This document shows, piece after piece, positions 16,783 through 26,700 of a stretch of 36,133 bases of DNA. Position numbers and translations under genes: made by a program. Source of the stretch: DATEJJ01 sp039649115 (GTDB lineage Bacteria > Actinomycetota > Actinomycetes > Mycobacteriales > Micromonosporaceae); NCBI GenBank assembly GCA_039649115.1, contig JBBWZQ010000236.1, positions 1-36,133 of the forward strand, written 5' to 3'. Under the pieces are notes generated by a model. It ran no database searches, was not told the origin of the DNA, and saw only the letters and a list, made by a program, of their open reading frames with translations. Numbering within the stretch: position 1 is the stretch's first letter; each line of letters begins with the position of its first letter.

Positions 16783-17967
16783 TCAATCAGTCGCCTGGAG
16801 AGCTCTGCCGATCGTGTCGATGAGACGGTCGACGTCGGCGGACGTCACGTGCAGGTGCGGCGCGATGCGTAGCGCGTCCCCGCGGAGCGCCGCGAAACAC
16901 CGGGCCTGTGCCAGAGCCGGCAGGATGCGTTGTCCCGCCGTGCCCGGCAGCCGCAGGCCCAACATGTGCGGACCGCGTGGCTCGGTGACCGAGCAACGCG
17001 GATCGAGTCGGGTGGCGCGTGCGGCGATCTGTGCGGTCAATTCGCCGAGGGTGGCCGCGATGCGGTCCACGCCCCACGCGAGGATCTGGTCCAGCGCGGC
17101 GATCGCCATCGGGGTCAGCTCGAACAGGGTGCGTTCGCCTTGGTCGAACCGCCGGGCTCCGGGCTGGTACTCGTCGCGGTAGTCGACCAGGCGCGCGAAG
17201 TCCTGCGACCCCGCGCGCAGGATCCAGTTCTCCTCCAGCGGCTGCCCGTCGCGGTGCTCGGCCGCCACCCACAGGTAGCCGCGGCCGAAGGGCCCGAGCA
17301 GCCACTTGTAGCCCACGCATGTCACGAAGTCCGGTCGCAGTGCGGCCACGTTCAGCGGCATCGCACCCAACGACTGACTGGCGTCGATGACCAGCCGGGC
17401 ACCCAACTCGTGGCTGCGGGCCGCCACCGGTGCCAGCTCGACCAGCGCCCCGTTGGTCCAGTGCACGTTCGGTACCGACACCACGCGGACCCGCTCGTCG
17501 AGAGCGGCGAGCACGGCCTGCGTCCAGGTCTGCCCCGGTTGCCGGGTCACCGTGTGGACCTCGGCACCGCTTCGGGCGGCCAGCCGGCGCCAGGTGTAGA
17601 CCCCCGACGGGTACTCCTCCGCGAGTACGACGATCCGCTCACCCGCCGACAGGCGTATGTTGCGTGCGGCCACCGCGAATCCGTAGCTTGTCGCCGGCAC
17701 CAGGGCAACACCCTCCGCGTCGGCCCCGACGAGCGCGGCGAACCGGGAACGCAACCGTTCCACGTCGCCGAACCAGTCATCGGCCCGGATCGTCCACGGC
17801 GTGGCCCGCCGCCGCAGAGCCGCCTCGCCCGCGGCGCGCACCGAATACAACAACGGCGACAGGTTCGCCGTGTTGAAGTACGCCACCTCCTCGGGCACAT
17901 CGAACGCGTGGCGCTGCGACCCGAGGCCAGGCCCCGGCGCCGGACCCGGCCGCACATCACCTGCCAT
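16783..17967 (-). CDS. PLP-dependent aminotransferase class V-fold protein (cysteine desulfurase/epimerase-like)
   Basis: This is a 394-residue fold-type I PLP enzyme. The N-terminus carries VAYFNTANLSPL, the segment that in relatives packs over the active site. VIDASQSLG supplies D195, which contacts the pyridine nitrogen, and Q198. The Schiff-base lysine is K221 in CVGYKWLLGPFGRG. EEYPSGVYTWRRLA and VHWTNG also fit the class V pattern shared by cysteine desulfurases, kynureninases and isopenicillin-N-epimerase-like proteins. No desulfurase Cys loop is evident, so an amino-acid lyase or epimerase role is as likely as desulfuration. The ATG at 17967 has a modest GGTGGGAT upstream. It lies 32 bases downstream of the unknown gene and appears to end the SPFH/NfeD operon. 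Confidence 0.85.
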   Translation of the reverse strand: MAGDVRPGPAPGPGLGSQRHAFDVPEEVAYFNTANLSPLLYSVRAAGEAALRRRATPWTIRADDWFGDVERLRSRFAALVGADAEGVALVPATSYGFAVAARNIRLSAGERIVVLAEEYPSGVYTWRRLAARSGAEVHTVTRQPGQTWTQAVLAALDERVRVVSVPNVHWTNGALVELAPVAARSHELGARLVIDASQSLGAMPLNVAALRPDFVTCVGYKWLLGPFGRGYLWVAAEHRDGQPLEENWILRAGSQDFARLVDYRDEYQPGARRFDQGERTLFELTPMAIAALDQILAWGVDRIAATLGELTAQIAARATRLDPRCSVTEPRGPHMLGLRLPGTAGQRILPALAQARCFAALRGDALRIAPHLHVTSADVDRLIDTIGRALQATD

Positions 17968-17999
17968 GAGCCCATCCCACCATGCCAACCGGAGCGCGG

Positions 18000-18614
18000 T
18001 TACGGCATTTCCATCGTTTCCGCGCGGGCGATGTCGGTGAACGCCGCGTCGAGGTAGCCCCGCAGCGGACGCCGGCCGGCGGCCAGCAGGTCGGCGACGA
18101 GCAGGGGGGCGTGCCATGCGTACGCGGTGGCGGTGGGTGCCCGGGTCGGCACGGCCCCGGTCGGTCGGGCGCCGTAGGCGTGGCCGCCCCACGGGTCGTC
18201 CGTCCCCTCGCCGCCGTCCGCCCGGCCGGTGATTTCGTCGTAGGTCACCCCGGGTTCGTGGATGCCCAGCGCGCTGGCCAGCGCCGCGACAAGGGTGCGT
18301 GCGTCCAGCTGCTCGCGCGGCAGCCAGCCGGCGGCGCCCCGGTAGCACCGGCCGAGCACGGACCGGATGTCGTCGCCGTCCAGGCCGTCGGGGTGCTGGT
18401 CCTCCAGCAGCGACCGGACGAGCGCCGCGAGCACCTGTCCCACCTGCTCGGCCGGCAGGGACACCAGGTCGGCCGCGGCGGAATCGTAGGCTTCCCGGTC
18501 CCGGTCACCGGCGGCGTCCACCGCGCGGCTGATCGCCGTACCGATGCGCAGCGGCGGTCCGCGCAGCTCCTTCCAGGAAACCACGACGCGCTCCGCCTGT
18601 CGTTTGAGCGTCAC
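18000..18614 (-). CDS. Hypothetical protein in the SPFH operon
   Basis: This 204-residue protein begins MTLKRQAERVVVSWKELRG. It looks soluble: a helical N-terminal half (DREAYDSAAADLVSLPAEQVGQVLAALVRSLLED), a GDDIRSVLGRCYRG segment, a Gly/Pro-rich linker, and a final helix APLLVADLLAAGRRPLRGYLDAAF. No family is recognised. It starts with GTG overlapping the flotillin-like gene's stop (GTGA), a strong sign of translational coupling, so it probably works with that membrane-scaffold protein. Confidence that it is a gene is high; its function is unknown. Confidence 0.8.
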   Translation of the reverse strand: MTLKRQAERVVVSWKELRGPPLRIGTAISRAVDAAGDRDREAYDSAAADLVSLPAEQVGQVLAALVRSLLEDQHPDGLDGDDIRSVLGRCYRGAAGWLPREQLDARTLVAALASALGIHEPGVTYDEITGRADGGEGTDDPWGGHAYGARPTGAVPTRAPTATAYAWHAPLLVADLLAAGRRPLRGYLDAAFTDIARAETMEMP

Positions 18615-19735
18615 TGCGACTCATGTCGGGCAGTCACGGATGCGGTGGCCGGTACCGGACCAAGGCCCTTGCGTACCGCGTCCAAGAGCGCGGTGCCCTG
18701 TGCCGCGAGCGACGCGACGACGCTGTTGAGCCCCTCGGCACCGTCCAGGACCGTGAGGTTGGCTCCCTGCAGGCCTTGCGCGGCGGCGCGGATCAGCTCC
18801 GGCAGCTGCTGGATGACGAGCTGATCCAGGGCGATGCGGTCCTGGGCGGCGGCGGCCTCCGCGGAGAGTTTGGTGGCGTCGGCCTGGGCGCGGGCCAGCG
18901 TGGTGATCCGTTCCGCCTCGGCCTGCGCCGGTCGGACGACTTCCGCGATCAGCTCGGCCTGGCGCAGTTCCGCGTTCTTCTGCGCGACCAGGGAGCGTTC
19001 GACCAGAACGCTCTGCTGGGCCTGGGCGGCGGCCAGCGGGCCGGCCTGTGCCGCTGTCTGCTGGGCCTGGTCGATCTCGGCCTGGTACCGCGCCTGGGCG
19101 ATCGCGGTCTGCCGGGCGTACTCGGCCTGGTTGCGCATGCTCTCCTGCTGCGCCATCGCACTCGCCTGGTCGGCGACCGCCTGGGCCACCTTGGCTTCCT
19201 GATTGACCCGGGCCTGGTGGGGTGCGGCGAGCGCCTGGATGTACCTCGCGCCCTTGTCGTCGATGCTGCTGATCTGGAGCGAGTCGATGTCCAGACCGAT
19301 GCGGGCCATCTCGGTCTTGCTCGCGTCCACGATGGCGTCGGCCAGGGTCTGCTGCTCCCGAATGATCGCCTCGACCGTCATGCTGCCGATGATGCTCCGC
19401 AGGTGGCCGCTGAAGATCCGGCCGACGAGCACCGACATCTGCCCCTGGTCGCCTTGGAACCGACGAGCCGCGGCCGCGATCGACTCGTGGTCGTCACCGA
19501 CCTTGAAGGCGATGACGGCCCGCACCGCCAGGGTCAGCCCCTGCTTGGTGTAACAGTCCTCCTCGACCTCCGCCTCCTGCATCGCCAGGGTCAGCCGGGA
19601 GGCCTTGGCGAAGATCGGAATCACGAAGGCGCCGTGCCCAGTTACGATCTTGAATGGAAGTGCGTCCGCTCCTCGCTGCTTGCGTCCGCTGATCAGGAGC
19701 GCCTCGTTGGGAGCTGGTACGCGGTAACCGAACAT
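18611..19735 (-). CDS. SPFH/Band 7 (flotillin-like) protein
   Basis: This 374-residue protein begins MFGYRVPAPNEALLISGRK. The first 180 residues form an SPFH domain, with ALPFKIVTGHGAFVIPIF, VRAVIAFKVG and FSGHLRSIIGSMTVEAI followed by GLDIDSLQISSI. This is the characteristic flotillin order. Residues about 185-320 are a long Ala/Gln/Glu-rich helical region (AQAVADQASAMAQQE, AEIDQAQQTAAQAG) that should form the oligomerising coiled coil. Flotillins organise membrane microdomains and scaffolding complexes. The ATG at 19735 is preceded by AGAGAGGT; the frame runs 51 bases further up but into the preceding gene. It sits between a NfeD-like gene and an unknown gene with which it overlaps. Confidence 0.9.
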   Translation of the reverse strand: MFGYRVPAPNEALLISGRKQRGADALPFKIVTGHGAFVIPIFAKASRLTLAMQEAEVEEDCYTKQGLTLAVRAVIAFKVGDDHESIAAAARRFQGDQGQMSVLVGRIFSGHLRSIIGSMTVEAIIREQQTLADAIVDASKTEMARIGLDIDSLQISSIDDKGARYIQALAAPHQARVNQEAKVAQAVADQASAMAQQESMRNQAEYARQTAIAQARYQAEIDQAQQTAAQAGPLAAAQAQQSVLVERSLVAQKNAELRQAELIAEVVRPAQAEAERITTLARAQADATKLSAEAAAAQDRIALDQLVIQQLPELIRAAAQGLQGANLTVLDGAEGLNSVVASLAAQGTALLDAVRKGLGPVPATASVTARHESQ

Positions 19736-19746
19736 TGTGACCTCTC

Positions 19747-19983
19747 TCAGCCAGAGATGCTGTGGTCCCTGGGCATCGGTGACCACGGTTCGACATCGAC
19801 CTGACGCGCGCCGCGGTAGTGGACGACGAGCACGTGGGCGCCGACGGGTATCGGCTCCTTGGCGTAGGCGAGAACGTGCTGGGCAATGCCGTGGGCGACC
19901 ACCCGGATCTCGCCCGCCCGGTCGCCTCCGCGAACCGTGGAGACCACCACGCCCACCTTGCCGACCAGTGCCTGACCGCGCAC
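19747..19983 (-). CDS. Short NfeD-like OB-fold protein
   Basis: This 78-residue protein from GTG 19983 (GGGAG upstream) has the pattern LVGKVGVVVSTVRG, GEIRVVAHG, EPIPVGAHVLVVHYRGARQVDVEPW. That is the beta-barrel (OB-fold) module found at the C-terminus of NfeD proteins. It lacks the transmembrane and protease parts of full NfeD, so it corresponds to the shortest soluble NfeD type. NfeD-type OB proteins are normally encoded next to SPFH proteins and assist microdomain assembly. Here the SPFH gene follows 11 bases downstream, which supports both calls. It is the first gene of the four-gene operon. Confidence 0.75.
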   Translation of the reverse strand: MRGQALVGKVGVVVSTVRGGDRAGEIRVVAHGIAQHVLAYAKEPIPVGAHVLVVHYRGARQVDVEPWSPMPRDHSISG

Positions 19984-20153
19984 CGCTGCTCCCTATCCGG
20001 CGCCCGCTCGTACGCGACCGCGCGTCCTAACTGTGCGCTCAGATTGTGCACCCACGCCGGCGCGCGTATCCCGGCGGGCTGCGCCGAGGGAGGGGCCGCG
20101 CTCGGGGCCGGCACCGGATATCGTGGTGCGGCGGCCGACCGGGGGAGAGCGTC

Positions 20154-20666
20154 GTGCGGATGGTGTCAGGCAGGATCTGGTGGATCGCCGGAGCCGCGCT
20201 CGTCGCGGTCGCGGTCGTCACGACGCTCATCGTGGTGTTGGGGCACCGGGGGCGCCGCCTGCCACCACCGCGCGCCCGGGAGTACCGCCCGGTCGACGCG
20301 TGCCTGCTGACCGGGCCGGGCGGGCTCGCGGATCCGCCCGCGGCCGCGGTGTGGGCCGGCATGCAGGACGCGTCGCTGGCGACCCGCACCCGGGTGTCCT
20401 ACCTGCCCGTCGTCGGGCCGGACACGGTGGCCGCCGCGCTGCCGTTCGCGCAGTCACTGATCCAGCGGCAGTGCGCGGTGATCTTGGCGGTCGGACAGGT
20501 CGAGGTGGGTGCGGTTGCGAAGGAAGCACCCAAACACGCCGACATCCGGTTTGTCCTCATAGGAGGAACGGCGGGCGGCGCCAACGTGTCGGTGGTACCG
20601 GCCGGTCCCCGGGAGCGGGTGCGGCCAGCGGTCGCCGGGGTCGTGACCCAGGCGGTACACCAGTAG
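20154..20666 (+). CDS. Membrane-anchored protein resembling the N-terminal lobe of BMP/PnrA binding proteins
   Basis: This 170-residue protein starts at GTG 20154 with GGGGGAG upstream. Residues about 6-26 (RIWWIAGAALVAVAVVTTLIV) are an uncleaved signal anchor; no lipobox Cys follows. The rest resembles the basic membrane protein family of nucleoside/sugar ABC-binding proteins: ACLLTGPGGLADPPAAAVW, GMQDASL, PFAQSLIQRQCAVILAVGQ and APKHADIRFVLIGG. BMP proteins are usually over 300 residues, so only one lobe is present and ligand binding as in PnrA would be incomplete. It ends 109 bases before the RHS toxin gene on the same strand. A role in toxin export or surface display is conceivable but unproven. 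Confidence 0.65.
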   Translation: MRMVSGRIWWIAGAALVAVAVVTTLIVVLGHRGRRLPPPRAREYRPVDACLLTGPGGLADPPAAAVWAGMQDASLATRTRVSYLPVVGPDTVAAALPFAQSLIQRQCAVILAVGQVEVGAVAKEAPKHADIRFVLIGGTAGGANVSVVPAGPRERVRPAVAGVVTQAVHQ

Positions 20667-20775
20667 CTTCCAATCATGGCCGTAAATATCTACATGTGGT
20701 ATTGCGTAGGTCGCTTCTCCTGTGTTCTGATCCCTCCGTCGGCGTGAGCCGAGCGGTCCGGACGGGGGTTCGCGG
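20667..20775 (+). promoter_or_regulatory. AT-richer leader before the RHS toxin gene
   Basis: The 30 bases around 20681-20710 (CGTAAATATC, TACATGTGGT, ATTGCGTAGG) are much richer in A/T than their surroundings and contain TATTGC and TAAATA boxes. A promoter for the giant gene could lie here, but I cannot fix -35 and -10 elements. The ribosome site before ATG 20776 is weak (GGGGG, ten bases away). Confidence 0.25.
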
Positions 20776-23700
20776 ATGCGTGGTCGGTTGGCGCCTACAG
20801 GTCGGCACTCTCGTGCCGGCCGGCGTGTCGCGCTTGTCATGGTGGTGCTGCTGGCGTTCACCGTCGCGGTGCCACAGGGCCTGCCGAAGAATGGCGGCTT
20901 TCCGCTGTCGTGGCTGCGGGCGCTGCTGGCCGTGCCGGCGGCCTGGGCCTCGCCGATGCCCCCGACGCCGAAGCAGGCCTCCGGCACGGCGAAAGGGCGC
21001 GGCCACGACGCGGCGGCGTCGGCCACCCGGGCGGGTGGCGGTGCCGGCCGCCCCACGGGCAGGGGCAAGGGCGAGCTGCCGGCGTATGTGCCCGCCGCGC
21101 GCAGGTTCACCCCGGGTCAGAGTGCCGCCGGCCGCCGGGGCTTCGACCCGAAGACGAGCCAACGGGTGGCCGCGAAGTCGACGGCGACGTCGACATACTT
21201 CACCAATGCCGATGGCTCGATCACCAGGAAGTTCTCCCAGACGCCGGTCAACTACCGCGACAGCGCGGGCAACTGGCAGGCCATCGACACCGCCTTGCGG
21301 CGCGCCGGCGACGGCCGCTGGTCGGCGAAGGCGAACTCGCTGAACGTCGGCTTCGCCGCCACCGCGGACGATCCGCACCTGGTCTCCATCGCCCTGGACG
21401 CAAGCCACAGCATCGCGTACGGTCTGGGCGGCGCGGCACCGGTGTCGGGTGTTGCCAACGGCTCCACCGTCACCTACCCGGCCGCGTTGCCCGGCACCGA
21501 CGTGCGGTTGACCTCAACCCTTTCGGGCATGCGGGAGGACCTGGTCCTGCACTCCGCGGACGCCGGCAACGCCTGGCAGTTCCCGCTGGACCTGCACGGC
21601 CTGACGGCGACCGTGGCCAAGGACGGCTCGGTCGAGCTGCGGGACGCGGCCGGCAAGAAGGTCGGTGCGATCCCGGCCAGCTACGCGTACGACGCGAAGG
21701 TCGATCCGAAGTCCGGCGAGCGGGCCACGACGCACGCGGCCCGGTACGAGCTGCGCACGGTCGCCGGGAGCACCGTCCTCACGCTGACGGTGGACACTGC
21801 TTGGCTGGGTGACCCGGCACGGGTGTTCCCGGTCACCGTCGACCCGTCGATCCTGAACACCCAGGCGATCACCACATACGCCGCCTCGGGCACCACGAAC
21901 GACCACTCGATGGAAGACTTCATCAAGATCGGCTCGTTCGACTCGGGTACGAACTCGGCGCGCTCGTTCCTGCGGTTCCCGACCTACGGCATCGACAACT
22001 CGCAGATCAGCGTCTCGGCTGCCTCGCTCGACCTGTTCGTCAACCACGCCAACGGCTGTCCCACGGCTCAGCGGTTCGACGTGGCCGCCGTGACCCAGGA
22101 CTGGATGCCGTCGACGCTGACCTATCCGGGCCCGTCGGTGGGTGCCTCGATCGGCAACCTCACCCCGTCGACGCCGAACGCGTGCGCCAACACGGCGGTC
22201 GACCCGCTGGTCGGCGACTGGGTAACCGTGCCGCTGTCGACGGCGACCTTCACCGGCTGGGGCAACGGCACCGTCAAGGACTACGGCCTGGCCATCTACG
22301 CGGCCACGACCGACAGCCTGCACTGGAAGTACCTCGGCTCGACCTACAGCAAGGCGCCGAACCTGACCCTCACGTACACCGGCAACGTGGCGCCCCAGAT
22401 CATCGCGCAGCAGCCGAACAACGGCGCTGGCCTCGCCACACTCACCCCGCAACTGTCCGCGCAGGGCACGATCGACCTCAACGTGGTGGGCCCGAGCCCG
22501 GACGGCGGTCCGCAGTACGAGTACCAGATCTACGACAGCGGCGGCACCCGGGTGCTCGACTCCGGTCTGGTGAACGGCGCGTACACGGTGCCCGCCGGCA
22601 AGCTGCAGTGGGGCAAGACGTACGTGTGGGAGGTGCAGGCGTTCGACGGCGCCAACTTCACGCTCAGCCCCGTCTGGTACCAGTTCACCACCCAGGTGCC
22701 GCAGCCGGCGATCACGTCGGGCCTGTCGCAGAACTCCGGCGGGCACGGGTTCGATCCGGCGATCGGCAACTACACCACCTCGTCCACGGACGCGGACACC
22801 GCGACCGTCGGGCCGGCGCTGTCCGTGGTGCGCGACTACAACTCCCGTGACCCGCGTGCCACCGGCGCCTTCGGTGCCGCCTGGTCCAGCCTGTACGACG
22901 CGCAGGCGGTCGAGCGGTACACCCCGTCGAACGCGGTGTCCACTGTGGTCGCCACCTATCCGGACGGTTCGCAGGTCGGGTACGGGCGCAACGCCGACGG
23001 TACGTTCACCCCGCCGCTGGGCCGCGCGGCAAAGATGATCAAGCTCAGCAACGGGTACGAGCTGATCGACAAGGCCGACACCACCTACCGGTTCACCCAG
23101 TCACTGACTCCGGGTGCGTACGGCATCTCCTCCGTGGCCGACGCGAACGGCCGCACCGAGACGTTCACCTGGTCCGGCGGGCACATCACGACCGTCACCT
23201 CCGTCGTCTCCGGCCGGGCGCTGCACCTGAACTGGACGACGCCGTCCGGGGCCACCGCCGCCCACGTGTCCACCGTGGTCACGGATCCGGTCGTCGCCGG
23301 CCAGTCCGGCACCGCGCTGACGTGGACGTACGGCTACACCGGCGACCAGCTGACCTCGGTGTGCCCGCCGGGTACGACCACCGCCTGCACCCGGTACGGC
23401 TACCAGACCGGATCGCCGTACCACAGCCAGGTGCTCGACCAGGCGCCGAAGTCGTTCTGGCCGCTCGCGGAGACGTCGGGGAGCACCGCCGCCAGCGCCG
23501 TGGCGGCCAGCGAGGGGGCCGACGCCGGGACCTACAGCAACGTGACCCTGGCGAACACGGCCGGCCCGCTGACCGGCGGGTCAGCGATGGCGGGTGCGTT
23601 CAACGGCACCTCGTCCAAGGTGCAGTTGCCCAACCTGCATGTCGGGCAGGCGCTGTCCCAGTCCGTCTCGATCTGGTTCAAGACGGCCGCCGGTGCCGGT

Positions 23701-26700
23701 GCGGGCGTGCTGTTCTCCAGTTCCGACATGACGATCCGGTCCACCGCGACAAGTGGCAACTACCTCCCCACCCTGTATGTGGGCAGCAAGGGCTTTCTGT
23801 ACGGCATGTGGTGGTTGACGGATCCCGGCCTGCCCACGCCGATCAAGTCGTCCAAGGTGGTGAACGACGGCCTGTGGCACCACGTCGTGCTCACCGGCTC
23901 GGAGACCAGCCAGGTGATGTACCTGGACGGCGCGCAGGTCGCCGGCAGCACGGGCGGCTGGGGCACGCTCGGCAACGAGGGTGCGAGCATGCCGTGGCTG
24001 CTGAGCCACAACTACCTCGGCACCGGCTTCCTCGGCGGCCTGCCCTGGCCGGACAACCCGTACACCAACGACTCGAGCACGCTGCACGCGGTGTACCTCA
24101 ACGGGTCCGTCGCCGACGTGTCCTACTACGACACTCAGCTCGGCTTGCCGGACGTGACCGCGCTGTACCAGACCGCGACGCACTCGACGAGCCTGCTGAC
24201 CTCCATCACCCGCCCGTCCGGCAACGCGTACGCGACCGTCGGCTACGACCCGGTGTCCGCGACCGTCACCACGGTCACGGACGAGAACGGCGGGAAGTGG
24301 ACGGTGGCCGCGCCGACCGTGTCCGGCTCCAGCCAGGTGTACCGCGCCTCGGTGCTGGGCTCCGGGCCGCAGGCGTACTACCGGCTCGGCGAGTCCGCCG
24401 GCGCGGCGCAGGCGATCAGCGAGGTGAAGTACGCCGCCGGCACGTACGCCAACACCACACTCGGTGGCGCCGGACGCTTCGCGGACCAGCCCGCCGCCGC
24501 GTTCAACGGCACCACGTCCTCCGTCCAGATGCCCGGTGGCCTCGTCAACGGCACCGGTGCGCAGTCGTTCAGCATGTGGTTCAACACCACCACGACCGGT
24601 GGCGTGCTGCTGTCCACGCAGGCGTCCGCGCTCGGCGGGACCACCTGCCCCTGCCTGCCGGTGCTCTGGGTCACCAGCGACGGGAAGCTGCGTGGTCTCG
24701 CGCCGTCGATCGCGCCCACCGGGCCGCTGACCGGCGGCATCCCCGGCAAGTGCGTCGACGACTACGGCTCGCAGACCGCGGACGCCACGATCATCCAGAT
24801 GTGGACGTGCAACGGGACCGACGCGCAGAACTGGACGATCAACGCGGACGGCTCGGTGCGCGTGTTCGGCAAGTGCCTCGACGTGAAGAGCAGCGGCACC
24901 GTGGACGGTACGAAGGTACAGCTGTACACGTGCAACAGTTCGGGCGCCCAGATGTGGCAGCCGTTCAACGGTGGGTTGCGCAACCCGCAGTCGGGCAAGT
25001 GCCTGGACGATCCGAACTCCTCCACCGCCGACGGCACCCAGCTGCAGATCTACACGTGCAACGGCAGCAAGGCGCAGCAGTGGACGCTGTCGCTGGCCTC
25101 GTCGGCGGCGGTGACCGACGGCCGGTGGCACCAGGCGGTGCTGACCAGCTCCGGCACCGCGCAGACGCTGTACGTGGACGGTGTGAAGACGCAGTCCAGC
25201 TCCGGCGCGGTGACCCTCAACGGCGGCCCGCAGCCGAACACCTACCTGGGCGCCGGCGCCACCGGTGCGGGCTGGGCCAGCCTGACCGCCAACACCACCG
25301 CGTACTTCAAGGGTGGCCTCGCCGAGGCGGCGTTCTTCCGCTCGGAGCTTTCCGGGGCCGCGGTGACGGCGCAGTACGACGCGGCCCGCAACTCGTCCGG
25401 GCTGGCGCCGATGACGACGGTGAAGGTGACCGACCCGGGCAGCAAGACGCTGACGTACCAGTACGACCCGCTGCACAACAACCGGATGATCGCGATGACC
25501 GACGGGCGCGGCTTCCGCACGACATACGGCTACGACACCTCCGGTTTCCTGTACACGTCAACGGATCCCAACGGTGCGGTGACCACCACCGGTCACGACG
25601 CCGAGGGCAACGAGGTGTCCAAGACGACCTGCCAGAACCAGGCCGCCAACGTGTGTTCCACCACGTACATGACCTACCAGCCGAACACGATGGGCGTGGA
25701 TCAGGCCAAGGGCGCCACGGTGACCGCGTCCAGCAGCTACGTCGGCGACGGGTGGAGCACGGCGAACGCGGTCGACGGCAACACCACGTCGGTCACCGGC
25801 GCGCCTGGCTGGAGCAGCGTCGGGTCCAGCAGTGCCTCGACCACGCAGTGGGTGCAGGTGGACATGGGCTCGGCGCGCAGCCTGAACCGGGTCGACCTGT
25901 ACCCGCGCACCAGTCGCCTGGGCGCCGGGTTCCCGCAGGCGTTCACCATTGCCGTGTCCGCGGACGGTTCGACCTGGACGACGGTGACGACGCAGACCAA
26001 CTACGCGCAGCCGACCACCCCGGCGCCGGCGTCCTTCAGCTTCACCGCGCGCAGCGTGCGGTATGTCAAGGTGAACGCGACCACCCTGCGCACCGACGGG
26101 AGCAGTACCTACTACCTGCAGCTCTCGGAGATCGCGGCGCTCAACGACCTGCCGGACCCCACCGCCGGGCTGCTGCTGACCCAGCGGGATCCCCGGTCGT
26201 CCTCGGCGACCGACAACACCTACCTGACCAGCTACGGCTATGACGCGGTGGGCGACGCCACGTCGGTGACCGGGCCGCCGGTGGCCGGCTTCCCGAACGG
26301 GCGCACCAGCACGGTCGCATACACCGACGGCACCAGCGTGCCGGCGGCGGACACCGGGTCCGCGCCGGCCGGGCTGCCGTACCGGACCGTCTCGGCCGGC
26401 GGCGCGGTGTACACGATCAGTTACCTCCACAATGGAGACGTGGCGTCCACAACGGACGCTGACGGGCTGGTGACCCGGTACGCGTACGACAACATCGGCC
26501 AGGTGGCCAGCAAGACGGTCGATTCGGGGAAGCCCGCCGGTTGGTGGCGGCTCAACCAGACCTCCGGGACAGTGGTGTCGGACTCCTCCGGCCTGGCAAA
26601 TGCGGGTAGCGCCACCAACGTCACCTGGTCCGGCGGCGCCGCCGTGTTCAACGGCGACGGCAAGGTGACGGTTGGCGCGCCGGTCGTCAACACCGCGGCC

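Noticed and set aside
23322..26243. A 973-codon plus-strand frame within the RHS gene
   Set aside because: Overlapping shadow of the LamG, lectin and discoidin regions, rich in Arg/Gly/His/Pro without motifs.
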